The notes below the pieces were generated by a model. That model saw only the letters and a list, made by a program, of their open reading frames with translations. It was not told the DNA's origin and did no database searches. A program made the translations under genes and the position numbers. From positions 1 to 7,509 of the forward strand of contig QMOE01000096.1 of assembly GCA_003648125.1 (NCBI GenBank): a stretch of DNA of 7,509 nt. The letters are read 5' to 3'. Position 1 is the first letter of the stretch; the number at the start of each line of letters is the position of its first letter. Below are positions 1 to 5,701 of the stretch, one piece after another. This DNA is from Chloroflexota bacterium. Lineage in GTDB: Bacteria > Chloroflexota > Anaerolineae > B4-G1.

Positions 1-827
1 ACCCAATCCCCGAAGAAAATTGCGTTGTCCAATAGCCCCAATTCCTGTGCCATTTGGAAAGCCGCCTCATTATGAGTGGAAATCCTTTTCATCCCAGGAT
101 TAGGATGGCGCGTTCCGGGGAAAATCAACCGCACATCCTGCCGCTGCTGCCAGACCTGGCCCAGCGCGCGAATAGCGGTCAGTGGATCCAGCCAGGGCCA
201 CAGGCCACCGCCCCAAAGAATGATCTTGTCTTCCGCCCCAATTCCAGGCCAGGTTCCTTTCAGCACTTGACGGGTATGTCGAGGAGACGTTTCCGGCAAC
301 CCAAACGGCACCACGTCGACCAAGCAGCGCAAGGATGGATCTCGATCAAATGTGTACGGGTTTATTCGCCCGTATGCCTCCAAAATGCCCATCCACCAAT
401 CCCGCTGGCGCTCGCTGGCACAAATAAAGAAATCGCCCGCCAGATAAGCCTGGGCCAGGTTGACCTGCAACCCGTCCGTCTCTCGTTGCAAAAATAATGT
501 CTCGGCTACGAAAGGATCGTACCCATCTATCACCAACGGCACAGATGAATTCAACAACGGGGGGATACTCACCAAATGCACCGCCGGAACCAGAACCACA
601 CGCGCCTGCTGGATAGCATCCTTCAGCGCAGGTTCTTCCCCAGAGTGATAGGGCAGTACGACGAAATCCTGATGGGATTTGAGCGTGGACTCGGCAGGTA
701 CAGCCAGAACAACCTGAAATTCTCGCGCCAACACACGTGCCAGGTGATAATACCGAATCCCCGGCCCAGCCATCTGCTCACCAACCACGTCGTGGCTGAT
801 GACCAATACGTGCCCTTCCTCGCTCAC
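1..827 (-). CDS. GT4-type glycosyltransferase, C-terminus cut by window edge
   Basis: This frame is open from a GTG start at 827 to the left edge, giving 275 complete codons with no stop. It is a partial gene whose 3' end lies outside the window. The N-terminus (residues 7-44) has a Rossmann strand followed by a glycine-rich 'MAGPGIRYYHLARVLA' segment, typical of the acceptor-side domain of GT-B glycosyltransferases. Residues 97-109 (VPLVIDGYDPF) and 131-140 (GDFFICASER) look like linker elements of family 4. Residues 201-222 (IILWGGGLWPWLDPLTAIRAL) and 232-238 (VRLIFPG) begin the C-terminal nucleotide-sugar domain. The donor-binding E-x7-E region would lie beyond the edge. The start follows the rmlD stop by 3 bp, and rmlD's terminal GAGGAG codons act as the Shine-Dalgarno, so it should be translationally coupled. 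It probably transfers a sugar to a cytoplasmic glycan precursor. The exact donor and acceptor cannot be read from the sequence. Confidence 0.88.
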   Translation of the reverse strand, partial: MSEEGHVLVISHDVVGEQMAGPGIRYYHLARVLAREFQVVLAVPAESTLKSHQDFVVLPYHSGEEPALKDAIQQARVVLVPAVHLVSIPPLLNSSVPLVIDGYDPFVAETLFLQRETDGLQVNLAQAYLAGDFFICASERQRDWWMGILEAYGRINPYTFDRDPSLRCLVDVVPFGLPETSPRHTRQVLKGTWPGIGAEDKIILWGGGLWPWLDPLTAIRALGQVWQQRQDVRLIFPGTRHPNPGMKRISTHNEAAFQMAQELGLLDNAIFFGDW

Positions 828-830
828 CTG

Positions 831-1694
831 TTACCCTCGCTCCTCCAAGTACGCCCCCAGCGCCTCCTGCCAGGGACGCATCACATCCATCCCCATCCCC
901 TGCAGCGCCCGGTTCTCCAGCACCGAGTAGGCCGGCCGGGTGGCCTTTTCGCCAAAATCGCCCGTCTTGGCGCGGCCCAGGTTGGGATGCAGCCCGCTCT
1001 GGCGGAATATCTCGGCCGCAAATTCGTACCAGGTACAGTCGCCCTGGCTGGTGGCGTGATAGAGGCCGTAACGCTCCATCTCAATCACGGCCGCGATCTG
1101 CTGCGCCAGGTCAACCGTGTAGGTGGGCGTCATACGCTGATCGTCCACCACGCGGATGTCCTTGCCCGCGCGCGCTAACCGCAGCATCAGTTCGACAAAG
1201 TTGCCCCCCTTGCCGCTGGAACCGGCCACGCCGTACAGCCCGGTGACGCGAAAGATGAAATACCGCTCCAAGAGATAACGCACGAACTGCTCGCCCGCCA
1301 GCTTGGAGACCCCGTAGACGTTGATCGGCGCTGGCGCGTCCGTCTCGACGTAGGGCGCGGTGCGCGCCTTATCGCCGCCAAAGACGTAATCGGTGCTCAT
1401 GTGCGCCAGTGTCGCGCCGTGGGCGCGGCAGGCCAACGCCAGGTTGCGCACGCCGTAGACATTGACGGCAAAGGTCTGCTCGACCTCCTCCTCGCACACG
1501 TCCACCTTGTGGAAGGCGGCCATGTTGAGCACCAACTCTGGCTCGTGCTCCTGCATCATCGCTGCCACGCTCGCGGCGTCGGTGACTTCGACCTGGGCGT
1601 GGGTGAGGGGCACCAGGTCGTGCCCGCGAGCAGGTAAAACTTTTGCCAGGTCGCTCCCCAACTGCCCGTTAGCGCCGATGAGTGCGATCTTCAT
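831..1694 (-). CDS. rmlD: dTDP-4-dehydrorhamnose reductase (RmlD/RfbD family SDR)
   Basis: The 287-aa product matches the usual length of RmlD, which reduces dTDP-4-dehydro-L-rhamnose to dTDP-L-rhamnose with NAD(P)H in the cytoplasm. Visible motifs are the N-terminal nucleotide-binding GANGQLG (7-13), STDYVFGG (100-107) carrying the Ser/Thr of the catalytic triad, YGVSK (127-131) with Tyr127 and Lys131, DQRMTPTYTVDLA (185-197) and the family-typical RPAYSVL (253-259). The ATG start directly follows the stop of the upstream epimerase with no gap, and GGGAG lies just before it, so coupling is likely. The neighbouring RmlC-like cupin fits a dTDP-deoxysugar route, but RmlA and RmlB are not in the window. 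A reductase making a related dTDP-6-deoxyhexose instead of rhamnose is the main alternative. Confidence 0.93.
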   Translation of the reverse strand: MKIALIGANGQLGSDLAKVLPARGHDLVPLTHAQVEVTDAASVAAMMQEHEPELVLNMAAFHKVDVCEEEVEQTFAVNVYGVRNLALACRAHGATLAHMSTDYVFGGDKARTAPYVETDAPAPINVYGVSKLAGEQFVRYLLERYFIFRVTGLYGVAGSSGKGGNFVELMLRLARAGKDIRVVDDQRMTPTYTVDLAQQIAAVIEMERYGLYHATSQGDCTWYEFAAEIFRQSGLHPNLGRAKTGDFGEKATRPAYSVLENRALQGMGMDVMRPWQEALGAYLEERG

Positions 1695-2759
1695 CTAACT
1701 CTCTCCCTGGCGCGCGGGGGCCTCAAAGACGGACCCGGTGATGGCGATGACCTGGGCCGCCTCCTCCAACAAGCGCATCCAACGGATATTGTAATACTTG
1801 GGATTATCAAAATCATCGTAGCCGTGCCGCCGGATCTGCTCCACCATGTTCTGCACCGACTCCTCAATGGTCACTTTGGGCCGGAAGTTGAGCGTGCGTT
1901 GTATCTTTTGGGCCGACACCCGGTAGCTGCGCACGCCGCGATAGCCATAGTCGGCGCGGATCTCGACGTTCACGCCCACGTCGCGCAGCGCCTCGCGCAC
2001 CCGCAGCGCCAACTCGGAGATGCGCATATTGTGGAACGAGACGTTGAAAATCTCCCCCCGCACCAAATCATCGTCGGCGCGCAGGGCGGCGATGTAGGCG
2101 CGAGCGACGTCCCGCACATTCACCAGCGGCCGCCACATCTCGCCGCCATAGTGGATGTTGATGTACCCTTTGCTGAGGGCAAACTTGACGAATGTGTTGA
2201 CCACCAGATCGTACCGCATACGGTGCGAGAAGCCATAGATGGTCCCCTTGCGCAGAATGACCGGGCAAAAATCGTCCCCCGCCATCTCGAGCAACCCCTT
2301 CTCGGCCGCCCGCTTGGAGCCAGAGTAGGCCGCTCGCGGGTCAACTGGAGTGGTCTCGTCCTGCACAAAATCGTTCTGATCGTTGCCCACGCCCCGGTCG
2401 TAGATGGAACAGGAGGAGGCAAAAACGTAACGGCGCACGCCCGCCTCCCGGCACATCTCGGCCAACCGCACCGAAGCAACGGTGTTCATCTCATAGTTGG
2501 CCTTGGGATTGTACTCGGCCGTGGGGTCGTTCGACAGCCCCCCCAGGTTGACCACCGCGTCCACGTCTTGCAGCACAGCGGGGTCAATCACGCGCATATC
2601 GCTCACCACCAACTCGACCCGGTCGCGGATCTCGCGCAAACCGTCGTCGCCATAGTAGAGCCGGTCGAGGATCTTGACCGCAAAGCCCCGTTCCAGCAAT
2701 TCCTCGGCCAGCACCGAGCCGACGTATCCAGCGCCACCAACCAGCAGTATTTTACGCAT
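1695..2759 (-). CDS. NAD-dependent sugar-nucleotide epimerase/dehydratase (extended SDR)
   Basis: This 354-aa protein has the cofactor motif GGAGYVG (8-14), and Asp32 at the end of the second strand favours NAD+. The SSCSIY segment (115-120) and YSGSK (145-149) supply the catalytic Ser, Tyr145 and Lys149 of an extended SDR. The substrate half carries RPLVNVRDVARAY (210-222) and a terminal NFRPKVTIEESVQNM (291-305). The family acts on UDP-, GDP- or dTDP-sugars; which one cannot be decided here. The frame remains open 44 codons upstream, but that stretch lies inside the cupin gene and is low-complexity Arg/Gly sequence. The ATG at 2759 directly precedes the Rossmann motif, sits 2 bp after the cupin stop and has AAGGGA upstream, so it is the better start. 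The stop abuts the rmlD ATG. It probably acts with the cupin and RmlD to make an activated deoxysugar. Confidence 0.9.
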   Translation of the reverse strand: MRKILLVGGAGYVGSVLAEELLERGFAVKILDRLYYGDDGLREIRDRVELVVSDMRVIDPAVLQDVDAVVNLGGLSNDPTAEYNPKANYEMNTVASVRLAEMCREAGVRRYVFASSCSIYDRGVGNDQNDFVQDETTPVDPRAAYSGSKRAAEKGLLEMAGDDFCPVILRKGTIYGFSHRMRYDLVVNTFVKFALSKGYINIHYGGEMWRPLVNVRDVARAYIAALRADDDLVRGEIFNVSFHNMRISELALRVREALRDVGVNVEIRADYGYRGVRSYRVSAQKIQRTLNFRPKVTIEESVQNMVEQIRRHGYDDFDNPKYYNIRWMRLLEEAAQVIAITGSVFEAPARQGES

Positions 2760-2761
2760 CG

Positions 2762-3226
2762 CTACCGTCCCTTGACCGTCCACACGTCGCCGAACGAATC
2801 GGGCGGGATACGTTCCTCGTCCGGCTTCTCCCGGTTGTAGGTGTGGCTGGCGACACTGATCATCAGCGTGTCGTCCTCCAGCGACATCCACCCGTGGTAA
2901 ACCCCCGGCGGCACCACGACCAGCTTGGGCGCGCGCTCACCGGTCACGATTGTCATCATCTCACCTTTGGTCGGGCTATCATCACGGTCATCCACCAGCA
3001 CGAACTTGGCTGTGCCGTGGACGATGCAGAACCAGTCCCACAACTCGGCGTGCTTGTGATAGGCGCGGATCGAACCGCGCACCGGATCGCCGACCAGGTA
3101 TACCTGGCCGAACTTGTGGGCCACGGCGTGCGGCTCATCGCCCCCAGTCACGCGGATGATCTCGGTCAGAAAACCCCGGTCGTCCATATAAGTTGCCAAC
3201 GGAATCACTTGTACGTCTTGAATCAC
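2762..3226 (-). CDS. RmlC-like cupin, dTDP-4-dehydrorhamnose 3,5-epimerase family
   Basis: The 154-aa product follows the RmlC cupin pattern: DDRGFLTEI (15-23), then QVYLVGDPVRGSIRAYHKH (41-59) with His57 at the place of the catalytic base, a VDDRDDSPT turn (78-86), VPPGVYHGW (105-113), and Tyr130 where the family has its proton-donating Tyr. It is shorter than classical RmlC (about 180 aa). By hand alignment the family lysine seven residues after the catalytic His is replaced by Asp64, so 3,5-epimerase activity should not be assumed; a single-position epimerase or a keto-isomerase is also possible. The start is GTG with the strongest Shine-Dalgarno on this strand. The stop is 2 bp from the next ATG, which ties it to the epimerase and RmlD. 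It would work in the cytoplasm on a dTDP-4-keto-6-deoxysugar. Confidence 0.82.
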   Translation of the reverse strand: MIQDVQVIPLATYMDDRGFLTEIIRVTGGDEPHAVAHKFGQVYLVGDPVRGSIRAYHKHAELWDWFCIVHGTAKFVLVDDRDDSPTKGEMMTIVTGERAPKLVVVPPGVYHGWMSLEDDTLMISVASHTYNREKPDEERIPPDSFGDVWTVKGR

Positions 3227-3230
3227 GATA

Positions 3231-3237
3231 ACCTCCT
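3231..3237 (-). promoter_or_regulatory. Strong Shine-Dalgarno deciding the cupin GTG start
   Basis: On the minus strand this reads AGGAGGT, four bases ahead of the GTG at 3226. It is a near-perfect anti-Shine-Dalgarno match. It supports a GTG start for the cupin and suggests strong initiation for the tightly packed downstream genes. Confidence 0.85.
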
Positions 3238-3251
3238 AAACCCTAGTTTAT

Positions 3252-4451
3252 TCAGTGCCACTCTCCCTTGAGAGTGACAATTCCATATTTCTCCCCTTCA
3301 GAGGGAATGACTCGGAAAGGGTACAGCCGATCATGATAATCAAATGTTTTGGTATCTTCCCAATTGTGCGCAGATACCGAGACGCTATAATTTCCTTCCA
3401 ACAGCGGCAGGGAGCGAACGGCGTATTTAACAGCACCTTCTCCCTCAATCCAGGAAATCTCGTACCCCGCAAACTGCGTGTTTGGCCCGGTGATGTGCGT
3501 CCCATCACTGCGGTGGATCGCCAGCCCAAACACGGGCCGCTCTACTCGCTTTTCCGCCTGGTAGCGCATCTCGACCGTCAGCGGCTCCCCAGTTTTGAAC
3601 TGTTGCTTCTCTCGACCGTCGCCATCCAACAATCGCACTCTCGTTATCCGTACCTCGCCACTGCCCCAGCGCCGCTCGTTCTCATCTCGCGGCTTGAGCT
3701 TGCCCTCCTCGGCGTCCCAGGAATGCGTCAGATAGCGAGCCACGACCGATTCGGTCGAGCCGTCGTCAATCAGGCGACCGCCATCCAGCCACACGGCACG
3801 CGAACAGGTCGCCCTGATGTTCTCCGGGCTGTGAGAAACGAGCAGGACGGTTACTCCGGCGGAGCGCATGCGGTCAATCCGCTCCAGACACTTGCGCTGG
3901 AACGAGGCATCTCCCACCGCCAGCACCTCATCCACCAGCAGCACCTCCGGATCGGTGTGCACCGCCACCGAGAACCCCAACCGCACGTACATGCCCGACG
4001 AGTAATGCTTGACCGGCACGTCAATGAAGCGCTCCAATTCAGCAAAGGCGATGATTGCATCCAGCTTGTGCCGGATCTGGGCACGACTCAAGCCCAGAAT
4101 TGAGCCGTTCAGATAGATATTCTCCCGCCCGGTCAAGTCAGGGTGAAAGCCAGCTCCGAGTTCCAGCAGCGCCCCCACCCGCCCCTTGACCTCGACTCGC
4201 CCGGACGTGGGTTCGATGATACGCGAGATAAGCTTGAGCACCGTGCTCTTGCCTGCCCCGTTAGGGCCGATCAGCCCCACCGTCTCCCCCTGCTCGACCG
4301 TGAAACTGACATCCTGTAAAGCCCAGAATTCCTCATGGCGGCCGCTATCGCGCCGAAACAGGCCAACGACCAGTTCCTGAAAGGAACGGGCGCGCTCGTA
4401 GTGGAGGCTGAACTTTTTTGAGACACGCTCAAAACGAATAACTGAACTCAC
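3252..4451 (-). CDS. ABC transporter ATPase, Wzt/TagH type with C-terminal carbohydrate-recognition domain
   Basis: The 399-aa product is an ATPase of the polysaccharide/polyol-phosphate export family. The nucleotide-binding domain (about 1-245) has Walker A GPNGAGKST (62-70), the family-typical LLELGAGFHPDLTGRENI (95-112) in the Q-loop region, signature YSSGM (150-154), Walker B LLVDEVLAVGD (171-181) with the catalytic Glu175, and the H-loop His207. Residues about 265-395 form an extra beta-rich domain (GLAIHRSDGTHITGPNT at 309-325) resembling the Wzt C-terminal domain, which binds the finished, capped glycan before export. It would pair with a Wzm permease at the inner face of the membrane, but none is in the window. 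The start is GTG with only a weak GGA upstream; no in-frame Met follows before residue 154, so the N-terminus is secure. It lies 65 bp after the deacetylase and 25 bp before the cupin. Confidence 0.93.
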   Translation of the reverse strand: MSSVIRFERVSKKFSLHYERARSFQELVVGLFRRDSGRHEEFWALQDVSFTVEQGETVGLIGPNGAGKSTVLKLISRIIEPTSGRVEVKGRVGALLELGAGFHPDLTGRENIYLNGSILGLSRAQIRHKLDAIIAFAELERFIDVPVKHYSSGMYVRLGFSVAVHTDPEVLLVDEVLAVGDASFQRKCLERIDRMRSAGVTVLLVSHSPENIRATCSRAVWLDGGRLIDDGSTESVVARYLTHSWDAEEGKLKPRDENERRWGSGEVRITRVRLLDGDGREKQQFKTGEPLTVEMRYQAEKRVERPVFGLAIHRSDGTHITGPNTQFAGYEISWIEGEGAVKYAVRSLPLLEGNYSVSVSAHNWEDTKTFDYHDRLYPFRVIPSEGEKYGIVTLKGEWH

Positions 4452-4516
4452 TATTCCACACCAATCTTGCTCATCGAATCAACCGCATCCACTGTGCGTT
4501 GTACGCGACAAAGGTA

Positions 4517-5422
4517 TCAGCCTTCCAGTTTACCGATAAAACTTTCCAACGTGTCGCTGCCCCTGATGCGCAAACGCTGCATCTCAAAGAGATTATCACG
4601 GGTGTGCGTTCGCCCCCAGGTCGTCGTCGCCGCCCCCCAATAGCCGGCCGATTTGAGCACTGCTATCACGTTGGCATCGTACCGGCCCGAAGGATAACAG
4701 AAAAAGCGCGGCAACTTGCCGGTGTGATACTGGATCGCCTCCTGGATTCCCACAATCTGGTAGATCAGGTAGTCATACGAGCGCCCGCTCAGATCCACGT
4801 GATCCCGCCCATGGGATTGAATGTCCATCCCCGCATCCGACATCTCTTTCATCTGCGCCCACGTCATATAGCCATCCCACTCAAAGTGGGCCGGAGTGGC
4901 GAGCACGAAAAAAGTCCCCGTGAAACCATAGTCCAGCAGCAGGGGAAACACCACCTCGTAGGCATCCCTGTAGCCATCGTCGAAGGTGAGCGCGACTGGC
5001 TTCTCCGGCAGTGGATAGCCTTGCTTCAGGTGCAGATACAGGTCGGTCAGCGTGATGGTGTGATACCCCTCGGCGGCCATATATTGGAGTTGGGCCTCGA
5101 ACTTTTCCGGCGCCAGGGTCAGATCGCGGCGGTAGATGTCGGGATTGGGGGGCAACTCGGAGACATAATGATACATAAAGATGGGCACTCGTGCCTGATC
5201 TGGCAAAGCGACCGGCGTGGGAGCAGGTGTTGAGACAACCGCCTCCAGGGGTGAGGAATGTGATTCAGCAACCGGCTCGACAGTCTGCGGAACATCCCAG
5301 CGACCGAGTACCGATCTGTCAGGCAACAAGCTGAGGCCAATCGCGAGAAAGAGCACGCAGAATGCCAGACGGGCAGCCCTAAATCTGGCGGTAGATGATT
5401 TTTGTTTTCTATGCATAGACAC
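4517..5422 (-). CDS. Membrane-anchored polysaccharide deacetylase (NodB/CE4 fold)
   Basis: This 301-aa protein has a positively charged N-terminus (4-18), a hydrophobic signal-anchor (about 19-33) and a Pro/Ala/Ser linker (about 55-75), then a NodB domain, so it should act outside the cytoplasmic membrane. The domain opens with VPIFMYHYVS (79-88). Catalytic motifs are TFDDGY (146-151; Asp148 base, Asp149 metal), SHGRDH (203-208; metal His204 and His208) and YPSGRYD (243-249). CE4 enzymes remove N- or O-acetyl groups from glycans such as peptidoglycan or secreted polysaccharide. The substrate is unknown, but its place at the head of a glycan synthesis and export operon suggests tailoring of that glycan. 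The start is GTG at 5422; ATG at 5416 is an alternative that would remove two residues. A sigma-70-like promoter lies just upstream. Confidence 0.92.
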   Translation of the reverse strand: MSMHRKQKSSTARFRAARLAFCVLFLAIGLSLLPDRSVLGRWDVPQTVEPVAESHSSPLEAVVSTPAPTPVALPDQARVPIFMYHYVSELPPNPDIYRRDLTLAPEKFEAQLQYMAAEGYHTITLTDLYLHLKQGYPLPEKPVALTFDDGYRDAYEVVFPLLLDYGFTGTFFVLATPAHFEWDGYMTWAQMKEMSDAGMDIQSHGRDHVDLSGRSYDYLIYQIVGIQEAIQYHTGKLPRFFCYPSGRYDANVIAVLKSAGYWGAATTTWGRTHTRDNLFEMQRLRIRGSDTLESFIGKLEG

Positions 5423-5456
5423 CTGATCGCCCCCATCAGCACCGCGGGCAGGCGGA

Positions 5457-5485
5457 AGGATACCCTAGACGATGCAATCTGTCAA
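5457..5485 (-). promoter_or_regulatory. Sigma-70-like promoter for the leftward glycan operon
   Basis: On the minus strand, TTGACA (5485-5480) is followed after exactly 17 bp by TATCCT (5462-5457). The predicted start of transcription is near 5450, leaving a leader of about 28 nt before the deacetylase GTG. The consensus -35, ideal spacing and position make this a good candidate promoter for the whole leftward unit. Housekeeping sigma specificity is assumed. Confidence 0.72.
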
Positions 5486-5510
5486 GTGTATACGCGCCTT
5501 ATCACTTGAC
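5481..5510. promoter_or_regulatory. Inverted repeat spanning both divergent -35 boxes (candidate operator)
   Basis: GTCAAGTG (5481-5488) and CACTTGAC (5503-5510) form a perfect 8-bp inverted repeat with a 14-bp spacer, so half-site centres are 22 bp (about two helical turns) apart. Each half overlaps the -35 box of one of the two divergent promoters. This could bind a dimeric regulator that controls both units. Part of the symmetry follows automatically from two divergent TTGAC boxes; the added CACT/AGTG extension does not. Confidence 0.45.
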
Positions 5511-5534
5511 GAATGACGCATTTCAGCCTACAAT
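5506..5534 (+). promoter_or_regulatory. Sigma-70-like promoter for the M20 hydrolase unit
   Basis: TTGACG (5506-5511) and TACAAT (5529-5534) are separated by exactly 17 bp, giving five of six consensus bases in each box. Transcription would begin near 5541. That is upstream of the inserted repeat element, so the element would be transcribed as part of the 5' leader of the hydrolase mRNA. Confidence 0.72.
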
Positions 5535-5547
5535 TCCCCTTACTAAA

Positions 5548-5556
5548 ACAAGACCC
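5548..5556 (+). repeat. Left copy of 9-bp target-site duplication
   Basis: ACAAGACCC lies directly outside the left terminal inverted repeat of the 121-bp element and is matched exactly at 5678-5686. A 9-bp direct duplication abutting both ends is the signature of transposase-mediated insertion. Confidence 0.88.
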
Positions 5557-5594
5557 CAGCAATTCCCGTTATGGTAGAAAACGGCAAGTTGTAG

Positions 5595-5614
5595 CCGCGA
5601 TTTCGCAATCGCGG
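5595..5614 (+). repeat. Left internal hairpin of the MITE
   Basis: CCGCGATT (5595-5602) pairs perfectly with AATCGCGG (5607-5614) around a 4-nt loop. The left arm of the element can therefore fold on itself as well as pair with the right arm. Confidence 0.8.
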
Positions 5615-5638
5615 AAGACGTTTTACGCGGTACAACGG

Positions 5639-5656
5639 CGCGATTGGGAAATCGCG
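5639..5656 (+). repeat. Right internal hairpin of the MITE
   Basis: CGCGATT (5639-5645) pairs perfectly with AATCGCG (5650-5656) around a GGGA loop. With the left hairpin it gives the transcript a choice between two short hairpins and one long stem. Confidence 0.8.
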
Positions 5657-5677
5657 ACTACAAAACGGGAATTGCTG

Positions 5678-5686
5678 ACAAGACCC
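5678..5686 (+). repeat. Right copy of 9-bp target-site duplication
   Basis: This exact second copy of ACAAGACCC abuts the right terminal inverted repeat. It ends 15 bp before the hydrolase start codon, so the ribosome-binding region itself was not disrupted by the insertion. Confidence 0.88.
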
Positions 5687-5701
5687 AAAACGAAAGCGAT
5701 A

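Larger units (their letters stand above)
5557..5677. mobile_element. 121-bp MITE-like element with 14-bp terminal inverted repeats
   Basis: The ends are CAGCAATTCCCGTT (5557-5570) and its perfect reverse complement (5664-5677). Directly outside them are identical 9-bp duplications. Inside, a second pair of arms, 5589-5613 and 5639-5663, match as inverted repeats at 23 of 25 positions, so most of the element is one long imperfect palindrome with a central non-paired stretch (about 5614-5638). An 18-nt segment (5571-5588) occurs only on the left side. It encodes no transposase and must be mobilised in trans. A 9-bp duplication is seen with several transposase families (for example IS1, IS4, IS903-type and IS256); the family cannot be chosen from this window. 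The perfect terminal repeats and duplication suggest a recent insertion. It sits between the predicted promoter and the start codon of the hydrolase. Confidence 0.87.

Noticed and set aside
54..497. Plus-strand 147-codon frame near the left edge
   Set aside because: It is antisense to the partial glycosyltransferase, whose minus-strand frame is open to the edge and has clear GT-B features.
1824..2840. Plus-strand open frame of 338 codons, with other long plus-strand frames at 3255-4103, 576-1178 and 4499-5233
   Set aside because: They lie antisense to well-supported enzymes with intact motifs, show no recognisable domain and are rich in His, Arg and Pro. They are antisense shadows of GC-rich genes.
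2760..2891. 44-codon N-terminal extension of the epimerase
   Set aside because: It overlaps the cupin gene in another frame, has no domain features and lies before a standard Rossmann start with its own ribosome-binding site.
4452..4516. Transcription terminator between deacetylase and ATPase
   Set aside because: Only a weak 4-bp stem with a 3-nt loop can be drawn and no T-run follows, so readthrough is more likely.
5589..5663. Reading the paired hairpins as an intrinsic terminator or a CRISPR-like repeat
   Set aside because: No T-run follows either hairpin on either strand, and there is only one inverted pair without spacers. The flanking 9-bp duplication supports a transposed element.
5513..5701. 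63-codon N-terminal extension of the M20 hydrolase
   Set aside because: The candidate ATG at 5513 lies between the -35 and -10 boxes, so it would not be in the transcript, and the frame runs through the inserted element. The ATG at 5702 gives the normal family length.
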